A stretch of 64,000 nucleotides of DNA from Propionivibrio dicarboxylicus (GTDB lineage Bacteria; Pseudomonadota; Gammaproteobacteria; Burkholderiales; Rhodocyclaceae): contig NZ_FNCY01000013.1 of assembly GCF_900099695.1 (NCBI RefSeq), forward strand, positions 1 through 64,000. Reading direction: 5' to 3'. Within the stretch, counting starts at the first letter, position 1. Each line of letters starts with the position of its first letter. Positions 9,342-18,120 of the stretch are shown piece after piece. The notes beneath the pieces are model-generated. The model worked only from the letters and a program-made list of their open reading frames with translations, made no database searches and had not been told where the DNA came from. A program made the position numbers and the translations under genes.

Positions 9342-9881
9342 ATGGCACACATTACCAACAGCGTCGAATACGGCATTCACTGCCTGCTTTGGCTGGTCGA
9401 TCCCGCCAGCGGGCAGCCCAGCAGTCGTGATCTTGCGGAATTGCAGGGGATCTCGCCTTCATTCGTCGCCAAGATTTTTCCGAAGCTCGAGAAGGCCGGC
9501 ATCGTCCAGGCGGCAGAAGGCGTGCGCGGAGGATATCGGCTGGCCAGAGCGCCCGATGACATTACGGTACTCGACGTCGTCGATGCGATCGAAGGCTACA
9601 AACCGCTGTTCAACTGCCAGGAAATCCGCGACCGTTGCGCCGTGTTTGACGACGACGCACCCACCTGGGCAACCCAGGGCGTGTGCGAGATCCACGCGGC
9701 GATGCTGCGCGCGGAGAAGGCCATGCGCGACAGTCTCGCGCAGGAAACGCTGGCGAGCATCGCCGCCGTCGTTGAACGCAAGGCACCGAAGAGTTTCCCC
9801 GTCGAAGTTCGCGACTGGCTGAACGACAGAACACAAGGCCGCGCAGCGCGACGACCGGCCAAACCCTCCGGCGATCCATAG
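9342..9881 (+). CDS. Rrf2 family transcriptional regulator
   Basis: A 179-residue protein with the Rrf2 winged helix (GIHCLLWLV; LAELQGISPSFVAKIF; GIVQAAEGVRGGYRLAR) and the central cysteine segment NCQEIRDRC followed by GVCEIH, giving three cysteines as in iron-sulfur-sensing members such as NsrR and IscR. Cluster binding is inferred from those residues. The ATG at 9342 is chosen because the helix begins there; an earlier in-frame start would run through the operator. It stands alone, with a perfect dyad at its 5' end suggesting autoregulation. The inducing signal could be NO, redox state or iron-sulfur status. Confidence 0.9.
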   Translation: MAHITNSVEYGIHCLLWLVDPASGQPSSRDLAELQGISPSFVAKIFPKLEKAGIVQAAEGVRGGYRLARAPDDITVLDVVDAIEGYKPLFNCQEIRDRCAVFDDDAPTWATQGVCEIHAAMLRAEKAMRDSLAQETLASIAAVVERKAPKSFPVEVRDWLNDRTQGRAARRPAKPSGDP

Positions 9882-10011
9882 CCCCCCCCACGCTGTCGTC
9901 ATCCTTTCCAGCAGCACCACCTTAACGGCCCCCCCGCCGGGCACCGCGACGGGTGTCGCACATCCGTTTCGCGGGTGTCATTCCACTGCCCGGCCTACAT
10001 GGAGTCCACAC

Positions 10012-10779
10012 ATGATCGAGAAATCCGAAATCGAGAGCCCCTTCAAGAACAAACGCATCTTTCTCGCCGGCGCCTCCGGCGCAATCGGCCGGCAACTCGC
10101 GCCCCTGCTCGTTGCCGACGGATGGCAGGTGCTCGGTACGACACGATCGGCAGACAAGGTGCCGTTATTGCGGGCGATGGGCGTCGAAGCGGCGGTAGTC
10201 GATGTCTATGATGCCGCGGCCTTGTGCCGTGTCATGAGCGAATTCAAGCCGGAGATCGTCATCCATCAACTGACGGATCTTCCGCACGCACTGGAAGCGA
10301 GCCAGATGACAGCGGCGTTGGTCCGGAACGCCCGCCTGCGGGACGAAGGGACGCGCAACCTGGTCGAGGCGTCGGTGCTGGCCGGCGCCAAGCGTCTGAT
10401 CGCCCAGAGCATCTCCTTCATTTACGCGGACGGTCCTTTGCCGCACCGCGAGGAAGATCCCCTGCTGGCCGAAACGCACGCGGTCTATGGTGAAACCGTC
10501 CAGGGCGTCGCCAGTCTTGAGCGCCAGGTTCTCAACGCGTCGCTCGACGGGATCGTGCTCCGATACGGCCTGATCTATGGCCCCGGCACCGGCTTCGAGG
10601 CCCCCATCGCTCCCGGCTCGGTCCATGTCGGTGCGGCAGCGAAGGCCGCACACCTCGCGATCACCCGGGCAACGCCCGGGATCTACAACGTGGCCGAGGA
10701 CGATGGCAGCGTCGTGATCGGGAAAGCCACCGGCATCCTCGGCTGGGATGCAGGCTGGCGGCCGGATCGCCAAGCCTAA
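10012..10779 (+). CDS. NAD-dependent epimerase/dehydratase family protein
   Basis: A 255-residue extended-SDR-type protein. The Rossmann motif GASGAIG follows IFLA near residue 20. A YGETVQ segment occupies the place of the usual YxxxK, so the catalytic Lys is not evident, as in atypical NAD(P)H-binding members. It is shorter than full epimerases (about 310) because the C-terminal substrate domain is small. The ATG at 10012 follows a CACAC spacer with no clear ribosome site. It is flanked by regulators on both sides with no operon partner; substrate unknown. Confidence 0.8.
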   Translation: MIEKSEIESPFKNKRIFLAGASGAIGRQLAPLLVADGWQVLGTTRSADKVPLLRAMGVEAAVVDVYDAAALCRVMSEFKPEIVIHQLTDLPHALEASQMTAALVRNARLRDEGTRNLVEASVLAGAKRLIAQSISFIYADGPLPHREEDPLLAETHAVYGETVQGVASLERQVLNASLDGIVLRYGLIYGPGTGFEAPIAPGSVHVGAAAKAAHLAITRATPGIYNVAEDDGSVVIGKATGILGWDAGWRPDRQA

Positions 10780-10920
10780 GACAGCGGAATTAGCAGGGCA
10801 TCGGCCGGAGCGGTCTCTCCATCTCTCAACGGGACTTGACCGTTCCGGCGCAGCAAGCCGACCGGGAGCCGCGGAGACGTACCGGCGGATTTCCTTCGCT
10901 GTGTGCTGAAGCTGGTGACC

Positions 10921-11814
10921 TTACGCAGACTTCGAGCGATCGATGATGAAGTCACGGAAGCGCTTCACCGACGGCTCCAACTGATGGTCCTTCATCCACA
11001 AGAGATGGATGTCCCGGTGCATCGTTTCCCGTTCGTCTTCGTGGAAACGCAGCACCTTGAGTTTTCCGCCTTCGAATGTCGGCGATAGCGGCGTGATCGC
11101 GATACCGAGATTTGCGCGGACCAGCGCCGACATGCCGATGCATTCGGCCACTTCGCCGGCAATAATGGGCTTGGCACCGATTCTCTCGAAGCATTTGACG
11201 AGATGGTTGCGGATATCGCTCGTCTTGCTCAGGCTGATCAAGGGTTCGTTCCTGACGTCGGCCAGGCTGACGCAGTCGTTGTTCGCCAGACGATGGTTCT
11301 CCGGCACGACAACGAACAACTCCTGCTTGAAAACGGGAACGCCCTCGATGGTCTTGTCATCCGGGTTCGCGGACAAGAGCAAATCGACGCTTCCCGATTT
11401 GAGTTTTTCAATCAAGGTGTAGTGCAGCCCCTGAAAAAACTCGAACGTGATCTGGCTATTGCCCTGATCGGCATAAAACAATTCAAGCATTCTCGGCACG
11501 AAGTCGAAACTGATGCTGTAGATGTAGCCGAGATTCACTTTCCCCGTTGAGGCATCGAGCATTTCATACAGATGCGCCTTGGCTTCGTTCAGGGTTGAGA
11601 AAATCTGTTTCACGTAGGGGAGAAAACTCTCGCCGTACTTGGTCATCAAGGTGTGGTTACCCTTTCTTTCGAAGAACGGGACGCCCAATTCCTTTTCCAG
11701 CTCCGAAATGGCATAGCTGAGACTTGGCTGGGAAATGTAGAGCTGGTTTGCCGCCTTGGTGTAGTGCAGCACTTCCGCCATCACCAGGAAACACTTGAGT
11801 TGTTGCAGGGTCAT
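10921..11814 (-). CDS. LysR family transcriptional regulator
   Basis: A 297-residue LysR protein: N-terminal winged helix starting MTLQQLKCFLVMAEVLHYTK with the recognition segment QPSLSYAISELEKELG, then a two-lobed effector-binding domain. The start at 11814 has AGGAAAGGA upstream and aligns with the family N-terminus, so I reject a 48-codon upstream extension. The N-terminus resembles the CynR/CysL-like subgroup. Target unknown; the nearest divergent gene is another LysR nearly 600 bases away. Confidence 0.92.
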   Translation of the reverse strand: MTLQQLKCFLVMAEVLHYTKAANQLYISQPSLSYAISELEKELGVPFFERKGNHTLMTKYGESFLPYVKQIFSTLNEAKAHLYEMLDASTGKVNLGYIYSISFDFVPRMLELFYADQGNSQITFEFFQGLHYTLIEKLKSGSVDLLLSANPDDKTIEGVPVFKQELFVVVPENHRLANNDCVSLADVRNEPLISLSKTSDIRNHLVKCFERIGAKPIIAGEVAECIGMSALVRANLGIAITPLSPTFEGGKLKVLRFHEDERETMHRDIHLLWMKDHQLEPSVKRFRDFIIDRSKSA

Positions 11815-12048
11815 CGACGCATCCTTTCCTGATGACAATTTCAAGGAGGACAGGCATTTCCGGCGTTCGGGGTCGGGTTTCAACCCTGGCGGCGCGTCCA
11901 GTTCGCCTGCCCTGCCCGTCGCCCCGCCTGTCCACGCGCCCGCCGTCGCCACCGGCAACCGGCAACAACGGATGTGCCTGTCCCGATTGCGGCGGGAACA
12001 ATGGTGGCGAATTTAGGTGTTGAAAAAAATTCTGTCTATTGTATTGAC

Positions 12049-12065
12049 CGAATAGTGACTATTCG
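12049..12065. promoter_or_regulatory. Perfect 17-base palindrome, candidate operator
   Basis: CGAATAGT-G-ACTATTCG is a perfect inverted repeat around one central base in the AT-rich part of the divergent LysR gap. It overlaps the end of a -35-like TTGACC (12045-12050). Its right half recurs just before the second LysR gene, suggesting one protein binds both places. Confidence 0.5.
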
Positions 12066-12390
12066 TATGGAGAATTATGGAAAGACGATTGTCCTAGTTC
12101 AAGGGCAGGTCCCGGCACCGCGGCGACCGGCGTCGCTCCACCGGCACGGACAGCGTGCAGAAAAATGCCAGCCACGGAAATGAAACTCCGCAGGCTGGCG
12201 ATAACGCGTCGGCATTGCAGTCAAATGCCGGCACGGAGGTAAGCACGTGGCCCGGACGAACTCTCCTGCATGCTTGGTCCAGGCGCCATTACGCACCCGG
12301 CGCCATGCATGCGAAGTCATGCGCACAAGCCTTATGCATAATTTACCGATTGCAACAAATTCTGTACATGCAATACTTGCTATACAGACT

Positions 12391-12405
12391 ATTCGATTGA
12401 TGAAT
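12391..12405 (+). promoter_or_regulatory. LysR-type T-N11-A dyad at the lysR start
   Basis: ATTC-N7-GAAT at 12391-12405 fits the T-N11-A consensus of LysR operators and extends to TATTC/GAATA. It ends one base before the ATG at 12407. It leaves no ribosome site and suggests negative autoregulation by occlusion of translation or transcription start. Confidence 0.5.
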
Positions 12406-12406
12406 A

Positions 12407-13348
12407 ATGAAAAAACCTATTCGCTCATCGGAACTCCTGGATACCCAGTCAATCCAGCTATTCGAGTCGCTTTACGCGACCCGCAGCGTGACGCGGGCGG
12501 CGGAACGCCTGGGGATGGCCCAGCCAACCGTCAGCAATCAACTCAATCGATTACGGAGACATCTCAAGGATCCGCTATTCGTTCGAACGGCAACCGGAAT
12601 GGAGCCGACCCCCGCCGCGGATGAACTGATAAGAACCGCCCGCGAGGCGCTCGAATGTCTGAGGCATTTCTCGAATTGGGAACCGGCCTTCGATCCGAAC
12701 CGCGAACAACGTCATTTCCGCATCTGCATGAGCGATGCCAGCCACATCACCCTGTTGCCGCGGATACTGGCGCATGTCCGGGCCGTGGCGCCGAAGGTGC
12801 GGCTCGGAGTCGTCCGGATTGACTCGCAAACCCCACGTTTGCTGGAGTCCGGAGAAGCCGATATCGCGATCGGTCTCATTCCGGAATTGGGACAAGGCTA
12901 TTACCAGCAAAGCCTGTTCGAACAGGATTGGGTATGCCTCGCCAGTCGCGACCATCCGAGAATCAAGACCCGACTGACGATGAAAAGTTACTTGAGCGAA
13001 GCGCATGTCGGCATCGTTTCAGGAACGGGCTATCGCCTGCTCAACGCCGCCATCAGCCGCCTGCAAATCGACCGCGAGGTCGTTCTCGATCTGCCCGGAT
13101 TCCTCGGGCTTCCGGCGATCGTGTCGTCCACCGACCTGTTGGTGACCCTGCCACGGCATATCGGCGAAACGCTGGCCAATGCCAACGATCTCAAGGTCTT
13201 CGCCTGCCCGTTCCCGATCGAGAAGTTTACGGTCAAGCAGCATTGGCACGCCAGGTATCACCGCGATGCCGCCAATCGCTGGTTGCGCGGCATTTGCAGC
13301 GAACTCTTCCTGCGCAAAGCAGGCGAAGCGCCCGAGCGCCGGGCCTAG
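12407..13348 (+). CDS. LysR family transcriptional regulator, likely regulator of the downstream catabolic island
   Basis: A 313-residue LysR protein: FESLYATRSVTRAAERLG, then AQPTVSNQLNRLRRHL (recognition helix), and GMEPTPAADELI, the start of the effector domain. The N-terminus resembles the NodD/SyrM/PnbR-like subgroup by its LFVRTATGMEPTP segment. It lies immediately upstream of, and parallel to, the 13702-25671 catabolic genes. Three copies of a composite element with T-N11-A dyads occur before two of those transcription units, making this the best candidate for their regulator. That link is inference. Confidence 0.92.
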   Translation: MKKPIRSSELLDTQSIQLFESLYATRSVTRAAERLGMAQPTVSNQLNRLRRHLKDPLFVRTATGMEPTPAADELIRTAREALECLRHFSNWEPAFDPNREQRHFRICMSDASHITLLPRILAHVRAVAPKVRLGVVRIDSQTPRLLESGEADIAIGLIPELGQGYYQQSLFEQDWVCLASRDHPRIKTRLTMKSYLSEAHVGIVSGTGYRLLNAAISRLQIDREVVLDLPGFLGLPAIVSSTDLLVTLPRHIGETLANANDLKVFACPFPIEKFTVKQHWHARYHRDAANRWLRGICSELFLRKAGEAPERRA

Positions 13349-13435
13349 CGACGCCTGGCCACGCCGCCGCAATCACCGACAGAACGCCGGCGTGATGCGC
13401 TTTCAGGGCGTCATCGGCTGAGCCGGATGCGCGCC

Positions 13436-13476
13436 GATAGAGTCATTCGATGCGCCGATAGAAATCCGGTATTTCA
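13436..13476 (+). repeat. Composite operator-like element, copy 1
   Basis: 41 bases, 28 of which match the copy at 19429-19469 without gaps. Conserved parts: ATAGA near the left end, TC(T/G)AT in the middle, and GATAGAAA-N4-GTATTTCA at the right. It sits 155 bases upstream of copy 2 before the same gene, about 265 bases before the ATG. Confidence 0.5.
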
Positions 13477-13590
13477 CCTCTCAACGTGATTTGCATAGTC
13501 TGTCGTCGGGACACCGGCATTCATGCCACATGCAACTCGACGGCGCCCGTCACTCCATCTCAAGCCACGGAAATATAAGACAAAAATCGC

Positions 13591-13635
13591 CATAGACTGG
13601 CTCTATGAGCGCATAAAAATTGAGTATTTCATTTT
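13591..13635 (+). repeat. Composite operator-like element, copy 2
   Basis: 45 bases with 38 identities to the copy at 19429-19473. It contains ATAGA-N5-TCTAT, a 15-base dyad satisfying the LysR T-N11-A rule, followed by ATAAAAATTGAGTATTTCAT, a second AT-rich half. It ends 66 bases before the ATG of the racemase-like gene, the right zone for an activator site. Confidence 0.65.
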
Positions 13636-13701
13636 CCCGAAGCAAGTCTTTACTCTAAAAAAAAATCACATACCCGATGACGAGTAGAGCGGAGAAATTT
13701 G

Positions 13702-14379
13702 ATGAGATACGAGAAGCGCATCACTGTCCTGCAGACCAGCTTCGCCAAAAGAGAAGACACCATCGCTTACCTTGAGGAGCACTTGCCGGGAATCACGGTC
13801 GATTTCATTACCGACAGCTCCCTGCTGCCCGAGATCCGCAAGGCAGGAAAGCCGACGCAGCCGGTTATCCGGCGCATGACGCTGTACGCAATGGCCGCCG
13901 AGGCAATGGGCGCGGATTTGATCCTGAACTCCTGTTCGACCGTGGGCGAGGTCGCCGACATCTACGCGCAACTCGTCTCGGTACCGGTCGTCAAGATCGA
14001 CGACCCGATGGCCCGGGAGGCCGCAGCCCTGGGCGACAACATCGCGCTGATCGCAACCCTGCCGACGACGCTCGGTCCGAGCCGGCGTGCCATTCAGCGT
14101 TACGGCCAGGAGCAAGGGCGCGACATCAAATTCACCGAGTATCTCGACCAGCCGGCCTGGGAAGCATTGGCCGCAGGCGACAGCAAACGTCATAACGCCA
14201 TCCTGATCGAGAGCATCCGACGCCTGGACGCCGCCGGCTTCGACGCGATCGTCATGGCGCAGGTGAGCATGCGGGCGCTCCTGCCCGATCTCCGGGAGGT
14301 CAGGACCCCGGTGCTCTGCAGTTTCTACAGCGGACTGGATCGGGTGATCGACACCGTCAAGCAGATGTGCAAGGCGTAA
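13702..14379 (+). CDS. Aspartate/glutamate racemase superfamily protein
   Basis: A 225-residue member of the Asp/Glu/hydantoin racemase fold. The first catalytic Cys sits in NSCSTVGEV (near residue 75). At the position of the second catalytic Cys there is MAQVSM, with Ser, so a two-base racemase mechanism is doubtful and an isomerase, lyase or decarboxylase-type activity is possible. The ATG at 13702 has GGAG 7 bases upstream. It leads the catabolic operon, 56 bases before the transketolase subunit gene. Cytosolic; substrate unknown. Confidence 0.82.
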   Translation: MRYEKRITVLQTSFAKREDTIAYLEEHLPGITVDFITDSSLLPEIRKAGKPTQPVIRRMTLYAMAAEAMGADLILNSCSTVGEVADIYAQLVSVPVVKIDDPMAREAAALGDNIALIATLPTTLGPSRRAIQRYGQEQGRDIKFTEYLDQPAWEALAAGDSKRHNAILIESIRRLDAAGFDAIVMAQVSMRALLPDLREVRTPVLCSFYSGLDRVIDTVKQMCKA

Positions 14380-14435
14380 TCGTCCGGCGGATTCCATCCG
14401 GGCATTCCCCAAATTTCCGTGAAAAGAGAAGCAAG

Positions 14436-15272
14436 ATGGCCGATTTCGAAAAACTCGATGTACAAGAACTGAAGGACATGGCCCGCACCATCCGCCAGGA
14501 CATCGTCAAGATGGTCCATGCGGCCGGTTCCGGGCACCCCGGCGGAAGCCTGTCGGCAACCGACATCATGACCGCACTCTATTTCAACGTATTGAACCTC
14601 GATCCGCAGCAGCCGAAATGGAAAGGGCGTGACCGCTTCGTGCTGTCGAAAGGACATTGCTGTCCCGTCCTTTATTCGGTGCTGGCGCGGCGCGGCTTCA
14701 TCGATGTTTCCGATCTCACTACCTTGCGCAAGTACGGCAGCAAGCTGCAGGGCCATCCCGATATGCATAAGTGCCCGGGCGTCGAGATGAGCGCGGGATC
14801 CCTCGGCAATGGCATCGGCTGTGCCGTTGGCATGGCGATCGCGGCCAAGGTTCGCCAGGAAGATCACAAGGTCTTCGTCCTGCTCGGCGACGGGGAGTGC
14901 CAGGAAGGCTCGGTGTGGGAAGCGGCGATGTGCGGCGCGCACCATCAACTCGGCAATCTGATTGCCATCGTCGACGTCAATCGCCTGCAAATCCTCGACA
15001 CCACCGACAAGGTCATGAAGATCGATCCGCTAGCCGACAAATGGCGCTCGTTCGGCTGGAAGGTGCTGGAAATCGACGGCCACGACATGGCGCAGGTGCT
15101 CGACACCCTGAATTATGCGAAATCGATCGACGGACCGGTTGCCATTCTCGCCGCGACAGTCAAGGGCAAAGGCGTTTCGTTCATGGAAGACGTCATCAAA
15201 TGGCACGGCGCAGCGCCCAGTGAAAAAGAACTGGGACTGGCATTGAGTGAAATTGAAGGAGCGGCGAAATAA
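14436..15272 (+). CDS. Transketolase-like protein, N-terminal (ThDP pyrophosphate) subunit
   Basis: A 278-residue half-transketolase. It has AGSGHPGGSLSATDIM near residue 30 (the conserved transketolase His) and the ThDP motif GDGECQEG with the downstream N of DVNRLQ. Split transketolases act as alpha2beta2 with the C-terminal subunit and occur in dedicated sugar pathways, such as apulose-4-phosphate transketolase and sulfoglycolytic transketolase. The start at 14436 follows AGAGAAGCAAG. Its stop overlaps the next start (TAATG), indicating coupling. The donor and acceptor sugars are unknown. Confidence 0.92.
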   Translation: MADFEKLDVQELKDMARTIRQDIVKMVHAAGSGHPGGSLSATDIMTALYFNVLNLDPQQPKWKGRDRFVLSKGHCCPVLYSVLARRGFIDVSDLTTLRKYGSKLQGHPDMHKCPGVEMSAGSLGNGIGCAVGMAIAAKVRQEDHKVFVLLGDGECQEGSVWEAAMCGAHHQLGNLIAIVDVNRLQILDTTDKVMKIDPLADKWRSFGWKVLEIDGHDMAQVLDTLNYAKSIDGPVAILAATVKGKGVSFMEDVIKWHGAAPSEKELGLALSEIEGAAK

Positions 15273-16204
15273 TGGAAGCGACACGATTTGTATTTGGCAA
15301 GGAGATCCTCGAAATTGCCAAAACGCATGACGATTTCGTGGTTTGTAATGCCGACACGAAGGCCTGCGGCATCGAGGCGATGGGCGACCTCTTCCCGACG
15401 CGATCGTATTCGATCGGAATCGCCGAGCAGAACCTGATCAACGTCGCCGCGGGCTTGGCGGCTGAAGATTTCAAGGTATTCGCCTGTACTTTCGCCGTGT
15501 TTGTGACGATGCGCTGCTGCGAGCAGGTGCGCAATTTCATCTGCTATCCGCACCTGAATGTGACCGTCGTCGGTACGCACACCGGTCTGCAGGTCGGCGA
15601 AGACGGGGCGACCCATGCGGCGGTCGAGGATGTGGCGATCATGCGCGCCTTCCCCAACATGACGATCATCCAGCCGGCCGACGCTGTGGCGGCCAAGGCC
15701 ATCGCCCACGCCGCCCACCAGTTCCACGGGCCGCTCTATGTTCGTTTGCACCGCAATCCCTCGCCGCTCATCTACGACGAGTCCTATACGTTCGAGCTCG
15801 GAAAGGCGACACGGGTACTGAACTTCGGCGACGACGTCGCCCTGATCAGCTCCGGAATCATGCTGCAGAAAGCCCTCGACGCAGCCGGCGCCCTCAAGGA
15901 AAAAGGAATCAAGGCCCGTGTCATCGACATGAGCACGCTGAAGCCGCTCGACGAAGACGCGGTGCTCGAGGCGGCGCGAGCGACCAACGCAATCGTCACG
16001 ATCGAGGATCACTCGCTGATTGGCGGTCTCGGCTCGGCGGTGACCCAACTCCTCTCCGAGAAGCACCCCTGTCATGTGAAATGCATCGGCATTCCGGATG
16101 TATTCGGCGAATCGGGGCCGAGTGAGGTTTTGTACGCCAAGCACCGCATGGATGTCCCCAGCATCGTCGCCGCCGCCGAACAGGTGGTTGCGAAGAAGAG
16201 ATAG
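15272..16204 (+). CDS. Transketolase-like protein, C-terminal (pyrimidine-binding) subunit
   Basis: A 310-residue partner of the preceding gene, overlapping it by one base. It has the pyrimidine-domain hallmark IGIAEQNLINVAAGLA, whose Glu activates ThDP, the GTHTGLQVGEDGATH loop, and a C-terminal transketolase domain with IEDHSLIGGLGSAV. Length and order match split transketolase/1-deoxyxylulose synthase-like beta subunits. With the N-terminal subunit it should transfer a two-carbon ketol unit in the cytosol. Confidence 0.92.
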   Translation: MEATRFVFGKEILEIAKTHDDFVVCNADTKACGIEAMGDLFPTRSYSIGIAEQNLINVAAGLAAEDFKVFACTFAVFVTMRCCEQVRNFICYPHLNVTVVGTHTGLQVGEDGATHAAVEDVAIMRAFPNMTIIQPADAVAAKAIAHAAHQFHGPLYVRLHRNPSPLIYDESYTFELGKATRVLNFGDDVALISSGIMLQKALDAAGALKEKGIKARVIDMSTLKPLDEDAVLEAARATNAIVTIEDHSLIGGLGSAVTQLLSEKHPCHVKCIGIPDVFGESGPSEVLYAKHRMDVPSIVAAAEQVVAKKR

Positions 16205-16260
16205 GTCCGCATCAACACATTGAACGGCAGAAAATTTTTGCGCAATCAGGAGAAAATGCA

Positions 16261-18024
16261 ATGAAAAGGAATATGTCGGAACAGATCGTCAAATATCTTG
16301 AGGATCGTGGCATTGAATACATTTTTGGCATGTGCGGCCATACGAATATCGCGTTTCTCGCGGAATTGGCCAAGAGCGAAAAGATCAAGTTCGTCAACGT
16401 TCGTCACGAACAGATTGCTTCCCATGCTGCCGATGGCTATGCGCGGATAACGAAGAAGGCGTCGGTGGTCTTGAGCACGCTCGGCCCGGGCATCACCAAT
16501 AACGTGACCGGGGTCGCGACTGCGGCACTCGACTCGATTCCGATGGTCGTCATCGCCGGCGATGTCCAGTCCTACTATTTCGGCAAACATCCGCACCAGG
16601 AGGTCAACCTGCATGCGGACGGTGCGCAGAGCGAGATCTACCGGCCGTTCGTCAAGCGCGTGTGGCGCGTTGACCGCGCCGAACTGTTCCCGGAAATTCT
16701 CGAAAAGGCGTTCATCATGGCCGAATCGGGGCGGCCGGGCCCGGTCCTGATCGACGTGCCGATGGACATGTTCTCGGCGCATGTCGAGGAAGCCTTGTTC
16801 AATCGGGTGAAGTGCAATACCCGGAAACTCGAAAAGCCGTCGATCGACGAAGAATTGGCCGAGCGCGTCATTCGCGAGATCGCCGGCGCGAAAAATCCGG
16901 TGATCCACGTCGGCGGCGGCGTCAAAGGCGCGTGCGCGACCAAGGAGTTCGAGGAATTCGTCAAGCACATGGGCATCCCGGTCAGCTGCACGTTGATGGG
17001 CAAGGCCACATTGCCGGACACCAACCCGCTGATGTTGGGCATGACCGGCTTTTGGGGAACGAAGTTCATCAACGACAAATGTCGTGGCGCCGACTATATC
17101 CTCGCCATGGGGACGAGTTTCAAGGAGTGTGACTCCAGTTCCTGGTATCCCGATTTCACCTTTGCCGGCCCCCCGACCAAGCTGATCCATATCGACATCG
17201 ACCCGGCCGAAATCGGACGGAATTATCCGGTCGAAATCGGCGTCGTCGCCGACCTGAAAAACGCGCTGAAGGTGCTGAACAAGGTCGCCAAGCGCTTGTA
17301 TCCGACGCCGCGCAGGAATCCGGCAGTCGAGCAAGAGATCGCGCAGGCGAAGCAGGCATTCCGGGACGCCAACCGGGCGGTTGAGGAAAGCGCCCAGTTC
17401 CCGATGAGCCCGCAGCGCATCCTGGCCGATTTGCGCGCCGCCGCGCCCGCCGATGCGCTGATCGTGACCGACGTGGGCTGGAACAAGAACGGGATCGGCC
17501 AGCAGTTCTCGTTCTATACCGCCGACACCTTCATCACGCCGGGCGGCCTCGCGACGATGGGCTTCGGCGTGCCGGGCGCCATGGGCGTCAAGATCGGCGC
17601 GCCGGACAAGACCGTCATCGCCGTCGTCGGCGACGGCGGCTTCGGCCAGAATCCGGCGGTATTGGCCTCGATCGCCGCCGAGAACGTTCCGGTGGTCGTC
17701 GTCATCATGAACAACAACGCCTTCGGCACCATTGCCGGCCTCATCAAGGCGCACTACGACACGACCTTCGGAACGCTGTTCACCCGCAACGGCGAGGAAT
17801 ATGCCCCCGATTACGCCGGCATCGCACGCAACTACGGCATCGACGGCGTGAGCATCGAGCGCGCCGAAGACTTCAAGCCGGAACTGGAGAAGGCGATCAA
17901 GGCGAACAAACCGATCGTGCTCGACGTCCGGATGGTGAATATCCCGACGCCGACCGAGGGCCACTGGGACATTATGACGGTGTTCTCGCCCGGCAAGACG
18001 GTGCATCACGTCAGCACGCACTGA
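16261..18024 (+). CDS. Thiamine diphosphate-dependent enzyme, acetolactate synthase-like
   Basis: A 587-residue three-domain ThDP enzyme. The N-terminal PYR domain has the activating Glu in NVRHEQIASHAADGYAR (about residue 58); a central cofactor-like domain follows; the C-terminal PP domain has GDGGFGQNPAVL and the metal-ligand region MNNNAFG. The Glu argues against glyoxylate carboligase, which lacks it. The length fits acetolactate synthase, oxalyl-CoA decarboxylase or IolD-like hydrolases; there is no regulatory ALS small subunit nearby. AGGAG lies 8-9 bases before the ATG. Context suggests decarboxylation, carboligation or C-C cleavage of a sugar-derived 2-keto acid. Confidence 0.87.
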   Translation: MKRNMSEQIVKYLEDRGIEYIFGMCGHTNIAFLAELAKSEKIKFVNVRHEQIASHAADGYARITKKASVVLSTLGPGITNNVTGVATAALDSIPMVVIAGDVQSYYFGKHPHQEVNLHADGAQSEIYRPFVKRVWRVDRAELFPEILEKAFIMAESGRPGPVLIDVPMDMFSAHVEEALFNRVKCNTRKLEKPSIDEELAERVIREIAGAKNPVIHVGGGVKGACATKEFEEFVKHMGIPVSCTLMGKATLPDTNPLMLGMTGFWGTKFINDKCRGADYILAMGTSFKECDSSSWYPDFTFAGPPTKLIHIDIDPAEIGRNYPVEIGVVADLKNALKVLNKVAKRLYPTPRRNPAVEQEIAQAKQAFRDANRAVEESAQFPMSPQRILADLRAAAPADALIVTDVGWNKNGIGQQFSFYTADTFITPGGLATMGFGVPGAMGVKIGAPDKTVIAVVGDGGFGQNPAVLASIAAENVPVVVVIMNNNAFGTIAGLIKAHYDTTFGTLFTRNGEEYAPDYAGIARNYGIDGVSIERAEDFKPELEKAIKANKPIVLDVRMVNIPTPTEGHWDIMTVFSPGKTVHHVSTH

Positions 18025-18120
18025 AGTCACCCGGCGCCGTCCCGGAAAGTCCGGTAGTTCGGGCTTTCCGCGGACGCGCCTTTTCAGCAACAGAATCGAT
18101 CCATTGGACCGGAGAATGCC

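Larger units (their letters stand above)
11815..12406. other. Intergenic region between two divergent LysR genes
   Basis: 592 bases. GC-rich near the first LysR gene, AT-rich from 12010 onward. It holds a perfect 17-base palindrome at 12049-12065 and a LysR-type dyad touching the second LysR start (12391-12405). The GACTATTCG half-site of the palindrome recurs at 12387-12395. No credible gene was seen. Confidence 0.55.
13349..13701. other. Regulatory intergenic region with two composite operator copies
   Basis: 353 bases upstream of the catabolic island. It holds two copies of the repeated element (13436-13476 and 13591-13635) and, just before the first, a partial direct repeat (GGATGCGCGCCGATAGAG and CGATGCGCCGATAGAA). 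An A-rich tract at 13656-13665 precedes the ribosome site of the first gene. Confidence 0.6.

Noticed and set aside
16261-18024. Glyoxylate carboligase for the ThDP enzyme
   Set aside because: Glyoxylate carboligase has Val where this protein has the activating Glu (RHEQ), so the assignment does not fit.
13702-18024. Sulfoquinovose transketolase pathway for the split transketolase
   Set aside because: No sulfoquinovosidase, sulfoacetaldehyde or sulfolactate enzymes are seen nearby; only the split transketolase resembles that pathway.
16246-18090. Long open frame (614 codons) opposite the ThDP enzyme gene
   Set aside because: Composition is Arg/Asp/His-rich with no domain; explained by GC bias at third positions of the real gene.
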